The notes beneath the pieces are model-generated. The model saw only the letters and a list, made by a program, of their open reading frames with translations, did no database searches and had not been told where the DNA came from. This document shows, in pieces, positions 25,863 to 34,567 of a stretch of 64,000 bases of DNA (positions are counted from its first letter, which is position 1; each line of letters starts with the position of its first letter). Where the stretch lies: positions 20,486 to 84,485 of the forward strand of contig CAYONP010000009.1 of the NCBI GenBank assembly GCA_964405335.1. The letters run 5' to 3'. This DNA comes from CAYONP01 sp964405335 (GTDB lineage Bacteria > Armatimonadota > UBA10988). The translations under genes and the position numbers were made by a program.

Positions 25863-26726
25863 CTACCACTTGCCCGACTGGACCAGCGCCGCCTGGATGT
25901 CGGCCAGTACCTGCGGCAGGCAGAGCCGCGGCGTGCCGTCGTCGTCGTGACTGACCGGCACATGCAGCGCGGCGTGCGGAGCGACGTAGAACAGGCTGGG
26001 CTGAAGCGGGTGCGGCCAGCGCTCGTAGCCCCGTTCGGCCAGGTTGACCAGCGCCCGCAGGTGCTGGATGCCCTCGGCGCAGAACGGCGCGAAGCTCAGC
26101 ACCTCACGGGCGGGCACACAGCAGAGCGCGCCGCACTCGGCCACCTGGGGCAGCAGTTCGTCGAGGATGAGCAGCCGCGAACTGTCGAGCCCGTCGCCGC
26201 AGTCGAGCACGTAATGCTCCTCGCTCAAGGTCTGCAGCACCTCGGGCCCGGTCACCGCGCGCAGGTTGCCGATGGCGCGGGTGATCGGCTCCTCGCCGTC
26301 GAGCTGCCAGTCGGCAAGGTGCGAGCGAAGCAGGTAGCGCCAGCCGCCCGGGCACGGCGCGGCGATGGTGATCAGCATCACCCCGGCGTAAGGATAGGCC
26401 AGCACCTCGGGCTGGCGCCGGGCCAACTCGGCACCGCCGGTCTTGCTGAACAGCACGGGCATCACCGCGCCGGCGAGATCGCTCCAGGTGCGCGCGTCGT
26501 GGCGGCCGGGGGCGATGCGGCGGAGCAGCAGCTCGGCGATGTCGTCGGCCCAGCCGGCGGCGTCGGTCCCGGCCAGCGCCTGCTGGATCTCGAGCCAGTC
26601 GAGGCGGAGTTCGTACTCGCCCAAACCGACGGTGACGGCCTCGTCGCTGCCGGTCAGCGGCACCGCATCGACCGCGCGGAGGGCTGCCTCGAAGGCGTCG
26701 CGCAGCGGGTTGGCCTCGCCTTCCAC
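25863..26726 (-). CDS. DUF1444-like cytoplasmic protein
   Basis: 287 residues, no signal or membrane segment. The second half matches the DUF1444 (YtpQ-like) pattern: EEPITRAIGNLRAV, then YVLDCGDGLDSSRLLILDELL, ALCCVPAREVLSFAPF and GIQHLRALVNLA. The N-terminal half (DDIAELLLRRIAP) also fits the start of that family. No molecular function is known. It is followed upstream on the same strand by the gene ending at 26733 (6-nt gap), so the two are probably co-transcribed. Confidence 0.7.
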   Translation of the reverse strand: MEGEANPLRDAFEAALRAVDAVPLTGSDEAVTVGLGEYELRLDWLEIQQALAGTDAAGWADDIAELLLRRIAPGRHDARTWSDLAGAVMPVLFSKTGGAELARRQPEVLAYPYAGVMLITIAAPCPGGWRYLLRSHLADWQLDGEEPITRAIGNLRAVTGPEVLQTLSEEHYVLDCGDGLDSSRLLILDELLPQVAECGALCCVPAREVLSFAPFCAEGIQHLRALVNLAERGYERWPHPLQPSLFYVAPHAALHVPVSHDDDGTPRLCLPQVLADIQAALVQSGKW

Positions 26727-26732
26727 GGCGCC

Positions 26733-27272
26733 TCAACCGGTCTCGTCGCGGGTCACTGTCGGGTGCAGGTGCTCCTCGGCGCGGACCTTCTCGCGCAGCG
26801 GCTCGGGCAGCTTCTCGAGCGCCGCGGCAAAGTGTTCGGCAAAGACCTTCAGCCCGGTCCCCTGGCGCGCCGCGACGATCGCCGCGGTGGCATACTGGCG
26901 CAGCTCGTCGGAGTCGGCCGCGCCGGCGATGGCGTCGATCCAGACGGCATGTTCGACGGCGGTGGGCCAGTCTTCCAGCTCGCGGGCCGCGTCGGAGGCA
27001 TAGGCGTGCGGACGGAGCCGCTCCTCGGCGTCGGCCGAGTCGCCGTACAGCGCGGCCTGGGCCGTCCAGACGTCGATCGCCCGGCGCCACTGCTCCAGGT
27101 CACGGTGCGCCTCGGCCTGCTTGCCCAGCGCCTCAATCTGGGCCGGCAGATCGCCCGCCTCGGCCGCGGCCTGTGCTTCGGCGCGATGCTGTTCGATGCG
27201 CTTCTGCAGCAGGGCCCGCGGCAACTTGCGGCCCGGCGATGCGGCGGGCGTTTGCCCAGGTTGCCATCTCAC
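26733..27272 (-). CDS. helical TPR-like protein of unknown function
   Basis: 179 residues from a GTG at 27270-27272 (GGGAGAG about 5 nt upstream). Sequence is all-helical with TPR-like pairs (EALGKQAEAHRDLEQWRRAIDVW and AYASDAARELEDWPTAVEHAV contain the small/large residue spacing of TPR helices). The long open frame continuing upstream to 28931 is antisense to the AAA ATPase and not genuine. It is divergent from that ATPase, sharing a 159-nt intergenic region. Confidence 0.7.
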   Translation of the reverse strand: MRWQPGQTPAASPGRKLPRALLQKRIEQHRAEAQAAAEAGDLPAQIEALGKQAEAHRDLEQWRRAIDVWTAQAALYGDSADAEERLRPHAYASDAARELEDWPTAVEHAVWIDAIAGAADSDELRQYATAAIVAARQGTGLKVFAEHFAAALEKLPEPLREKVRAEEHLHPTVTRDETG

Positions 27273-27365
27273 AGCTCTCTCCCGCCGGGCTGTTCGCGCC
27301 GTCGGGCGGGCCTCCTCCGCTGCCGGACCGGCGGTCTCGCGCCACACTGTGGGAACCGACGGAGG

Positions 27366-27395
27366 TTGACCGGCACTCCATCGGTGTGGTACATC
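27366..27395 (+). promoter_or_regulatory. candidate sigma-70-type promoter for the AAA ATPase operon
   Basis: TTGACC (27366-27371), an 18-nt spacer and TACATC (27390-27395), 36 nt before the ATG. It lies in the divergent gap between two gene starts. Sequence match only. Confidence 0.3.
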
Positions 27396-27431
27396 TGCTG
27401 GTTGGCAGCACCGCGGAAGGCTGACGCACGC

Positions 27432-29162
27432 ATGGACGATACCCAGCGCGAACTCGACGTGCTCATTCGAGCGCGATACCCGATCCTCTACCTGGTCTCG
27501 TGGGAAGAGCCGCGGGTCTTGCGTGCCCTCCGTCAGATCGCCAAACGGCATGACAAAGAGATCCTGTGCTGGTCGGTGACCGACGGCTGGACCACCGCCG
27601 ACGGCCGCACGCCGGTCCACACGCCCGACCGCTCGGCGAGCTACAGCTCGACCCGCAGCTCGAGCCGGACCACGCCGCTGGCGGCGCCACGGAAGGTCAA
27701 GAGCAGCTCGGTCGAGGTCGACCAGGCGCTCGACGCGCTCGACCTGATCGACAAGTGGGGCGCCGACGACCGCAACGCCCGCGGGGCGTTGTTCGTGCTC
27801 AAGGATTTCGACCCGTACATCAGCGCGCCGGCGGTCGAGCGCCGGATGCGCGACCTGGCCTTTGCCCTGCCTTACTCGAGCTACAAGACGATCATCATCA
27901 TCTCGCCGCTGCTGAAGGTCCCGCAGCACCTCGAGAAGGACCTCACGGTGGTCGACTTCGACCTGCCCGGCTACCGTGACCTGGAGATCATCCTCGACCG
28001 GATCATCGACTCGGTCAGCCGCGACGATCCCGATGCGGTGCAGCTCGAGGGCGAGGCCAAAGAGGCGTTCGTCAAGGCGGCGCTCGGGCTGACCTCGGCC
28101 GAGGCGGAAAACGTCTTCGCCAAGGCGCTGGTGATGGACGGCAAGCTCGAGCGGCTCGACGTCGAGGTGGTGCTGTCGGAGAAGAAGCAGATCGTCCGCA
28201 AGTCGGGCACGCTCGAGTATTACGAGAGCGAGGCCAAGTTCGCCCACATCGGCGGGCTCTCGGCGCTGAAGGACTGGCTGCGCAAGCGCAAGTCGAGCTT
28301 CACCGAGAAGGCGCGCGAGTTCGGCCTGCCCGAGCCGCGCGGCGCGCTGCTGATCGGCGTCCAGGGCTGCGGCAAGTCGCTCGCGGCGAAGGCCGTCGGC
28401 GCGCTGTGGGAGGTGCCGCTGCTGCGCTTCGACGTCGGCGCGGTGTTCGGCCGCTACGTCGGCGAGTCCGAGAACAACATGCGCAAGGCGATCCAGACCG
28501 CCGAGGCGGTGGCGCCGTGCGTGCTCTGGATCGACGAGCTCGAGAAGGGCTTCAGCGGCATGACCGAGTCGGGCGACTCGGGCACCTCGGCACGCGTCCT
28601 GAGCTACTTCCTGACCTGGCTGCAGGAGAAGAAGAAGCCGGTGTTCGTGATTGCCACCGCCAACGACGTGCAGAAGCTGCCGCCCGAGCTGCTGCGCAAG
28701 GGCCGGCTCGACGAGATCTTCTTCATCGACCTGCCGAGCCGCAAGGAGCGGCGCGAAATCCTCGATATCCACCTGCGCATACGCGGCCGCGACGTGGCCA
28801 AGTACGACCTCGAACGCCTGATCACCGCCAGCGAGGGCTACAGCGGCTCGGAAATCGAGCAGGCCATCATCGCCTCGCTGTACGACGCCTATGACAACGG
28901 CCGCGACATCACCACCGAGGACATCGAGCACAACCTGTTCGTCAGCGTGCCCATCTCGCGGACCATGGACTACAAGATCCGCCAGCTCCGCGACTGGGCC
29001 GCCGATCGCGCGCGCGTTGCCTCGTTCCCCGAAGACCTCGACGAGGCGCCGCCGACGGCCACCGGCGGCGAGGTGGTGGTGACCAGCGTCGACGTCGATG
29101 AGACACCGCCGCCTCCGGCCGACGTGGACGTCGAGATCCAGACGCCGAGCAGCGGCGAGTGA
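27432..29162 (+). CDS. Ycf46-like AAA+ ATPase
   Basis: 576 residues. Residues 1-260 form the Ycf46-type N-terminal domain ([36 protein letters not shown]); residues 265-520 are a AAA+ module with Walker A GVQGCGKS (309-316), Walker [12 protein letters not shown], sensor IATAND and second-region arginines ([15 protein letters not shown]). Residues 65-95 are a Ser/Arg-rich insert and the C-terminus is a Pro/Val-rich tail. Ycf46 proteins are implicated in regulating photosynthetic or inorganic-carbon processes in cyanobacteria; the role elsewhere is unknown. The stop overlaps the next start (GTGA). Confidence 0.9.
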   Translation: MDDTQRELDVLIRARYPILYLVSWEEPRVLRALRQIAKRHDKEILCWSVTDGWTTADGRTPVHTPDRSASYSSTRSSSRTTPLAAPRKVKSSSVEVDQALDALDLIDKWGADDRNARGALFVLKDFDPYISAPAVERRMRDLAFALPYSSYKTIIIISPLLKVPQHLEKDLTVVDFDLPGYRDLEIILDRIIDSVSRDDPDAVQLEGEAKEAFVKAALGLTSAEAENVFAKALVMDGKLERLDVEVVLSEKKQIVRKSGTLEYYESEAKFAHIGGLSALKDWLRKRKSSFTEKAREFGLPEPRGALLIGVQGCGKSLAAKAVGALWEVPLLRFDVGAVFGRYVGESENNMRKAIQTAEAVAPCVLWIDELEKGFSGMTESGDSGTSARVLSYFLTWLQEKKKPVFVIATANDVQKLPPELLRKGRLDEIFFIDLPSRKERREILDIHLRIRGRDVAKYDLERLITASEGYSGSEIEQAIIASLYDAYDNGRDITTEDIEHNLFVSVPISRTMDYKIRQLRDWAADRARVASFPEDLDEAPPTATGGEVVVTSVDVDETPPPPADVDVEIQTPSSGE

Positions 29163-30325
29163 CGGTCCTCGTCGTCAACTGCGGCAGCTCGTCGATCAAG
29201 TCGCAGGCGTTCGACATGCCGGCCGGCCGGCCCACCGCGCAGGCGCTGATCGAGCGCGTCGGCAGCGACAACGCCCGGCTCCGCTTCCGCCGCGACGGCG
29301 ACGAACTCGTCGAGGACGGGCCCTGCCTCACGCACCTGGCCGGCATCGAGCGCATCCTGGCCATGATGGACGAGGGCGACGGCCGCGTCGACGCCGTCGG
29401 CCACCGGGTGGTCCACGCCGCCGAGGCGTTCCGCGGCTCGGTCGTCGCCAGCGACGAGGTGATCGCCGCGCTCGAGGCCTGCAGCCACCTCGCCCCGCTG
29501 CACAACCCGCCGAACCTGGCCGGGCTGGCCGCCTGCCAGCAGGCGCTGCCCGGCGTGCCGAATGTCTGCTGCTTCGACACCGCGCTGCACACCAGCCTGC
29601 CGCCGGAGGTCTTTCTCTACGGCTTGCCGCGCCGCTTCTACGACGAGCATCGCCTGCGGCGCTACGGCTTCCACGGCGTGGCGCTGCGGTCGATCATCGG
29701 CGCGGTCGAGCGGCTGCTCGACCGGCCGGCGACCGAGTTGCGCGTGGTCAGCCTGATGCTCGGCTCGGGCTGCACCGCCAATGCCCTCCGTTTCGGCGAG
29801 TCGGTTGCCGTGTCGACGGGCTTCACGCCGCTCGAGGGCTTGATCCAGAGCACCCGCTGCGGCGACCTCGATCCGGGCATCGTGCTCGCTCTGCTCCGAA
29901 GTGGAGTCGACCCGGCGACGTTGAACCATCGACTGAACCGCGAGAGCGGCCTGGCCGGTCTGTCGCAGATTGGCCCGGACCTGCGCGACATCGAGGCGGC
30001 CGGCACGCCGGCGGCCCGTCTGGCGATGGCGGCGTTCGTGCACCGGACGCGCAAGTACGTCGGGGCTTATACTGCCGACATGGGTGGTCTCGACGTGCTC
30101 GCCTTTGGTGGGGGCATCGGCCAGAACGCGGCGGCGGTGCGCGCGGCGGTGTGCGAACCGCTGGCGCATCTCGGCGTCGAACTCGACGGTGACGCCAACG
30201 CGGCCTGTGTCGGTGGACGCGAAGGCGTCGTCTCGCTGCCGGGCGGTCGGGTGGCGGTGGTTGTCGCCGCCGTTGACGAGGAGAAGGTGATCGCCTCGGA
30301 CACGTACGAGCTGGTGACAACGTAA
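29159..30325 (+). CDS. ackA: acetate kinase (acetate/propionate kinase family)
   Basis: 388 residues from a GTG overlapping the previous stop. ASKHA-fold phosphotransferase motifs: VLVVNCGSSSIKSQ at the N-terminus, GHRVVHAAEAF (catalytic/ligand His region), CFDTALHTSLPPE and RRYGFHGVA (conserved acetate-kinase signature), and FGGGIGQNAAAVR near the C-terminus. It interconverts acetate plus ATP and acetyl phosphate. No phosphotransacetylase gene adjoins it. Sequence divergence from typical AckA is moderate, so a propionate- or butyrate-preferring member cannot be excluded. Confidence 0.9.
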   Translation: MTVLVVNCGSSSIKSQAFDMPAGRPTAQALIERVGSDNARLRFRRDGDELVEDGPCLTHLAGIERILAMMDEGDGRVDAVGHRVVHAAEAFRGSVVASDEVIAALEACSHLAPLHNPPNLAGLAACQQALPGVPNVCCFDTALHTSLPPEVFLYGLPRRFYDEHRLRRYGFHGVALRSIIGAVERLLDRPATELRVVSLMLGSGCTANALRFGESVAVSTGFTPLEGLIQSTRCGDLDPGIVLALLRSGVDPATLNHRLNRESGLAGLSQIGPDLRDIEAAGTPAARLAMAAFVHRTRKYVGAYTADMGGLDVLAFGGGIGQNAAAVRAAVCEPLAHLGVELDGDANAACVGGREGVVSLPGGRVAVVVAAVDEEKVIASDTYELVTT

Positions 30326-30388
30326 GTCCCGGCCGCGTGTCTCAATCGCAGGCACACCCAACGGCGCCCAGCGCCGCGGAAGGAGCCT

Positions 30389-31720
30389 ATGCGCCGATTT
30401 GCATGTCTGTTGTTCGCCGGCTGGCTGGGCCTGGCGCCCACCGGCGCGGCCGTGCCGAAGCTCAGCTACAACCCGTCGCACGGCGAGATGCTGCGCTTTC
30501 TGGTCGAAGCGAACCGCGAGACCCGCTTCGTCACCACCGTCGCCGCCGCCGGGCGGTCGGTCCGCGGGCGGCAGATTCCGGTGGTCATCTGCCAGGACCC
30601 GACGGTCGACCCGCTGAACATGACCCGGCTGCTGATCATGGCGCGGCAGCACGGCAACGAGCCGGCGGGGACGATTGCCCTGCTCGAGCTGATCCGCGAC
30701 CTGGCCGCCGGGCAGGCCGGACCGCTCGAAATGCAACTTCAGCGCGTCTGCCTGTTGCTGGTGCCGATGGTCAACCCCGACGGCGCCGACGCCAACACGC
30801 GCCGGAACGCCAACAACATCGACCTGAACCGGGACTGGAACAGCCGCACGCAGCCCGAATCGCAGGCGATGGAGTACCTCCACAACCTGTGGACTCCGCA
30901 CGCCGTGCTCGATCTGCACGAGCTCTGGTTCAACGACGCGCACGGGATCAACACCATCGAGGCGCCCGGCGGTGGAGCGCGGGTGCCGGCCGAGGTCGCC
31001 GCCGAATGCCGGCGACTGCAGCAGTACATCCTCACCCGCCTGCAGCAGGCCGGGTTCCCCGTCCGCCCGAGTTTCTGGGACGGCGGCAACGATGGCTCGC
31101 TGGCGCACCGCCACTTCTCACGCGACCACGGCCGCATGGCGCTGCTGTTCGAGAGTGAGCGTCAGGGCTTCCGCACGCCGCTGCCGCGCCGGGCGCAGAT
31201 GCACCGCATCGGCGTGCAGACGGTGATCGACTATTACTACAGCGGAGGCTTCGGCCCGCGCGACAGCGAGGCGGCTCTGGTGCCCTCGCCCGGCGGCGGT
31301 GAAGCGCTGCCGCCGCCGTCGCTCGACGGGTCGCCGACGCCGCCCGGCGGGGCGAATGCGGCCGCCGCGCCGGCGCGGCCGCTCGGACCCGAGCCCGAAC
31401 CCACGCCGACTCGGCCGCAGATCCGGTTCATCACGCCCGAGGTGACGCAGGAGGTGCATGGGACGGTGATGCTCGAGCTCGCGCTCAGCGGCATCGACGA
31501 CCTCGAAACGCTGTCGGTCTTTGTCGACGGGCAGGGCCGGTACTTCAGCAATCGGCCGCCGTTCCGGTTCGCCTGGGACACCAGCGACCTATCGCCCGGC
31601 CGGCACGTGGTCCTGGTCCGCGCGCGGCGGCGCAGCGGCGAGACGGTCGAACGCGAGCAGCTCTTCAGCGTCGCCCGCGGCCGGCCCGATACGGTGACCG
31701 AGAGCGACGAGGAAGAGTGA
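30389..31720 (+). CDS. exported M14 carboxypeptidase with C-terminal Ig-like domain
   Basis: 443 residues with signal peptide (RRFACLLFAGWLGLAPTGAA) and GGAAGGAG upstream of the ATG. M14 motifs: MARQHGNEPAG (zinc His/Glu), MVNPDGADANTRR, NNIDLNRDW, LDLHELW (zinc His) and LLFESERQG (catalytic Glu). A Pro/Gly-rich linker (about residues 295-345) leads to an Ig-like domain (IRFITPEVTQEVHGTVML, FVDGQGRYF, FRFAWDTSDLSPGRHVVLVRA) of the type used in exported hydrolases for wall or polymer binding. Its stop overlaps alr (GTGA), linking it to peptidoglycan precursor supply. Confidence 0.9.
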   Translation: MRRFACLLFAGWLGLAPTGAAVPKLSYNPSHGEMLRFLVEANRETRFVTTVAAAGRSVRGRQIPVVICQDPTVDPLNMTRLLIMARQHGNEPAGTIALLELIRDLAAGQAGPLEMQLQRVCLLLVPMVNPDGADANTRRNANNIDLNRDWNSRTQPESQAMEYLHNLWTPHAVLDLHELWFNDAHGINTIEAPGGGARVPAEVAAECRRLQQYILTRLQQAGFPVRPSFWDGGNDGSLAHRHFSRDHGRMALLFESERQGFRTPLPRRAQMHRIGVQTVIDYYYSGGFGPRDSEAALVPSPGGGEALPPPSLDGSPTPPGGANAAAAPARPLGPEPEPTPTRPQIRFITPEVTQEVHGTVMLELALSGIDDLETLSVFVDGQGRYFSNRPPFRFAWDTSDLSPGRHVVLVRARRRSGETVEREQLFSVARGRPDTVTESDEEE

Positions 31721-32790
31721 ACCTCTGGGTCGAGGTCGACCCCACCGCGCTCGAGGCCAACGCCCGCGCCGTGACCGAGCTGCTCGGCAGCACGTCGCTC
31801 TGCGCCGTGGTCAAGGCCAACGGCTACGGCCACGGCGCCGTCATCGCCGCCCGCGCCTTCCTCGCCGCCGGCGCCGAGCGGCTGGCGGTGAGCAGCGTCG
31901 ACGAGGCGGTCGAACTCCGCGCCGCCGGCCTCGACGGAACCATCCTGCTGCTCGCCTCGCACGCGCCGGACGAGGCCGAGGCGGTCGTCGAACACCGGCT
32001 GACCGCCACGATCAGCGAGCTCGGCGCGGCCGAGCGGCTCTCCCGCGCAGCGGGCGATCAGACGGTGCCGATTCACCTGCTGGTCGACTGCGGCATGGGC
32101 CGCGACGGCTGCCTGCCCAGCGAGTCGCCGGCCCTCGCCGAGGCCGCCGCGGCGCTGCCGGGCCTCACGATCGAGGGCGTCTACACCCACTTCCCGACCG
32201 CGCTGGCGCGCGACAAGTCGGCCACGCGCCGGCAACTGGGGCTGTTCCTGGAAACCGTTACCCGGCTCCCCACCAGGCCACCGCTGGTCCATGCGGCCAA
32301 CTCGGCGGCGGCGGTCGACCTGCCCGAGTCGCGGCTCGACCTCGCCCGCATCGGGACGCTGCTCTATGGCCAGTACCCGAGCCGCTGGGTGACCCGCGCC
32401 GTCGAGCTGCGCTCCGCCTGGCGGCTGTGCGCCCGGCTGGTCGAGGTGCGGACCCTGCCGGCCGGGGCGAGCATCGGCTACGGCAGCGAGCACCGCCTGC
32501 GCCGCGCGACGCGGGTCGGCACGCTGCCGGTCGGTTGGGCTCACGGTTTCACGTTGCAGCCGGCCAGCCTCCACCGCGGCCTGCGCGGCCTGGCCCACGC
32601 GCTACGGCCCGAGCCGGCGGCGGTGACGCTGCACGGTCGGCGCTGCCCGGTGCTCGGCCGCGTGGCGATGCAGAGCTGCGCGGTCGACCTGACGGCCGCG
32701 CCGGAGGCGCAGGTGGGCGACGTCGCCGAGGTCCCGGCGCGGCGGGTGACGGTGCCGCCGAACGTGGCGCGGGTGGAGGTCAGGTCGTGA
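31717..32790 (+). CDS. alr: alanine racemase
   Basis: 357 residues, start GTG overlapping the upstream stop. PLP-dependent fold III enzyme making D-alanine for peptidoglycan. Seen: CAVVKANGYGHGA with the PLP lysine at Lys33, EGVYTHFPTA, HAANSAAAVDLP, RIGTLLYGQYP, and the C-terminal domain with SIGYGSEHRL (catalytic Tyr on the partner subunit) and CPVLGRVAMQ. Its 3' end overlaps the convergent TOPRIM gene by 11 bp. Confidence 0.93.
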   Translation: MNLWVEVDPTALEANARAVTELLGSTSLCAVVKANGYGHGAVIAARAFLAAGAERLAVSSVDEAVELRAAGLDGTILLLASHAPDEAEAVVEHRLTATISELGAAERLSRAAGDQTVPIHLLVDCGMGRDGCLPSESPALAEAAAALPGLTIEGVYTHFPTALARDKSATRRQLGLFLETVTRLPTRPPLVHAANSAAAVDLPESRLDLARIGTLLYGQYPSRWVTRAVELRSAWRLCARLVEVRTLPAGASIGYGSEHRLRRATRVGTLPVGWAHGFTLQPASLHRGLRGLAHALRPEPAAVTLHGRRCPVLGRVAMQSCAVDLTAAPEAQVGDVAEVPARRVTVPPNVARVEVRS

Positions 32791-33532
32791 GGGATTCGGC
32801 GATTTGCCAGGCGCCGATGGCGGTGAGTCGGGATTGCAGCGCGGTAGCGATGGCCACGTCATCCCAGACCTTGGTGTAGAAGTCCTGACAGCCGGCGCCG
32901 GCGGCCCATCCCGCCATGTAGGACCAGGCGTGGGCCTTGTGTTCAGGATTGCCACCGACGCGCTGATCGCTCAGCCACTGCTCGACAGCGGCCGCGCGGT
33001 CGGCGTAGGCCTCGGCCAGCGCGGCGCAGACCAGGCGTTCGAGGGATTGCTGGTCGGGCACGCCGGGGGTTGGCGGATCGGCGGTCTGCCAGACGATCGC
33101 CTGCAGTCGTGTGCCGCCGATCATCACGATCGCGCCATCGACCACCCCGGCGTCTGGGTCGAACTCGCGTGCCAGCTCGAGGTAGGCACCAACGTTAGGC
33201 GGCACAACGGTGGGCGCCGGCCGGTCCGAGTCTGTCACGAGCACCAACTGATCGAGCTGCTTGCCGATGTCGCGCTCGCGGAGGAGTCGGCGCGCCAGAG
33301 CCGTTCGTTTGGCTACACCGTGCGCCGGGACGACGCGAACGAAAAGCCCACTCGGCGTCGTGAAACCGAACTGCCCGCGACTCACCTCCTCTCGCCACGG
33401 GTCGAGTACAATCTCGCGGTCTCCGATGGTCACCGTTGTGGGCTTGGCACAGCCGAGGTGCCGAAGCCACCCGGCCAAGAACGCCCGATCGTCGATACCC
33501 TCGCAGATGACCACCGACTGCGCCGGCCTCAT
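32780..33532 (-). CDS. TOPRIM-domain protein (DUF3226-like), partner of AAA ATPase
   Basis: 250 residues. TOPRIM hallmarks: SVVICEGIDDRAFLAGWL (catalytic Glu followed by the D motif) and QLVLVTDSDRPAPT (DxD metal site). The middle and C-terminus are not recognisable. The ATG overlaps the stop of the upstream ATPase (ATGA), so the two are translated as a pair. OLD nucleases combine an ABC-like ATPase and a TOPRIM nuclease in one chain; here they are separate. A nuclease or defence role is inference; DUF3226 itself has no assigned function. Confidence 0.8.
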   Translation of the reverse strand: MRPAQSVVICEGIDDRAFLAGWLRHLGCAKPTTVTIGDREIVLDPWREEVSRGQFGFTTPSGLFVRVVPAHGVAKRTALARRLLRERDIGKQLDQLVLVTDSDRPAPTVVPPNVGAYLELAREFDPDAGVVDGAIVMIGGTRLQAIVWQTADPPTPGVPDQQSLERLVCAALAEAYADRAAAVEQWLSDQRVGGNPEHKAHAWSYMAGWAAGAGCQDFYTKVWDDVAIATALQSRLTAIGAWQIAESLTT

Positions 33533-34509
33533 CGCAGGTCCTGCTCGATCTGTCCGCGCGAGAAGGCCGCCTCCTCGCCGGTGAACCGGGCGTGTTTCAG
33601 CAGGCCGTCCTCCAGCACCAGCGAGTAGACCGCGAGCTGCTCCAGCTCGTCGCCGGCCTCGGCCAGCAGCGCATCAATCAACTCCAGGCTATGCGTCGAG
33701 ATGATCACCTGCACCCCCCGCCGCACCGCCGCCCAGACGACCTTCGCCGCCTGCCAGATGGCCGCGGGGTGGAGGTGGGCCTCGGGCTCCTCTAGGAGGG
33801 CGAGGCCGTTGGCAATGACCGCCAGTTCCAGGCCAAGATGAACCAGACCGTAGACGCCGTCGCCAGAGACCGCGATCGGTACGGCATGCGTGCCGAAATC
33901 GGCGTAGACCACGGGTCGGCCGGCCTCGGTCAGGATGTCGCCGGTCACCACCTGCGGCAGCAACTCCCGCAGCGCAGCGTTCGCCTCGTCGCGCCGCCCA
34001 TCGCGGCGCATCGTCGACCACAGCTCGTCGAGAGCTGGACGATCCGGGCGTCGCGGATCCACCAGATGCACGGCAGGAAGCCCGACCATGGTGAGGCTCG
34101 TCTTGTCGTAGTGTCCGCGACCGCTCGGCTGGAGGTTGGCGTGCGTCGACAGTCGCTCACCGTTCAGCCGGACGGTCGCTTGCAGCAGTGTTTGGCTTCC
34201 TTCATGGGTCAGTGAGTCGATCGACGTGTGGCGCGTGCTGTCCTCTGCCGACGCCACCTCGACCACCGCCGGTAGCTCCGAACCTGCCCGCCAAAGCAAC
34301 CACCTCCCCGGCAGCTGAGTCCCGGTGTGCCGCGCCGCCGCAATGCCAATCCCCTCACCCGGCACCGGATGCGCCCCAATCAACATCGCATCCAGCACCG
34401 TGCTCTTGCCGCACCCATTCGGCCCGGTGAGGATCACCAGCGGCGTCAGGTCGGTCAGCTCGCCCTCGCGAATCCCGCGTAGACGCTCGATCTTGATCGA
34501 CGTGATCAT
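33529..34509 (-). CDS. OLD/RecF-like AAA ATPase
   Basis: 326 residues. ABC/SMC-type ATPase: ITSIKIERLRGIREGELTDL opening, Walker A LTGPNGCGKST (about residues 28-38), Walker B LALLEEPEAHLHP, and H-loop VIISTHSLELIDALL. No coiled-coil arm, so closer to OLD/AAA_15-21 proteins than to SMC. Translationally coupled to a TOPRIM gene. Such ATPase/TOPRIM pairs occur among anti-phage and retron-linked systems but also in uncharacterised operons; nothing else defence-related adjoins. Confidence 0.85.
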   Translation of the reverse strand: MITSIKIERLRGIREGELTDLTPLVILTGPNGCGKSTVLDAMLIGAHPVPGEGIGIAAARHTGTQLPGRWLLWRAGSELPAVVEVASAEDSTRHTSIDSLTHEGSQTLLQATVRLNGERLSTHANLQPSGRGHYDKTSLTMVGLPAVHLVDPRRPDRPALDELWSTMRRDGRRDEANAALRELLPQVVTGDILTEAGRPVVYADFGTHAVPIAVSGDGVYGLVHLGLELAVIANGLALLEEPEAHLHPAAIWQAAKVVWAAVRRGVQVIISTHSLELIDALLAEAGDELEQLAVYSLVLEDGLLKHARFTGEEAAFSRGQIEQDLR

Positions 34510-34567
34510 CCACGTCTCCGAGCCGCTATCTTAGCACCTCGGAGGCGTCGACTGGGTGGGGTTGCGC

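Noticed and set aside
25845..27431. Long plus-strand open frame extending the AAA ATPase gene upstream by 1.6 kb
   Set aside because: It runs antisense through two minus-strand genes; Ycf46 homology begins only at the ATG at 27432, and the extension is Gln/Arg/Gly-rich as expected of antisense GC-rich DNA.
27273..28931. Long minus-strand open frame opposite the AAA ATPase
   Set aside because: Complement of a clear AAA coding region; no domain and skewed composition. Only its last 180 codons (26733-27272) have their own ribosome site and plausible sequence.
32780..34509. Calling the ATPase/TOPRIM pair a Gabija or named defence system
   Set aside because: No UvrD-like helicase partner or other defining component, and the TOPRIM protein is separate and DUF3226-like; naming a system would go beyond the sequence.
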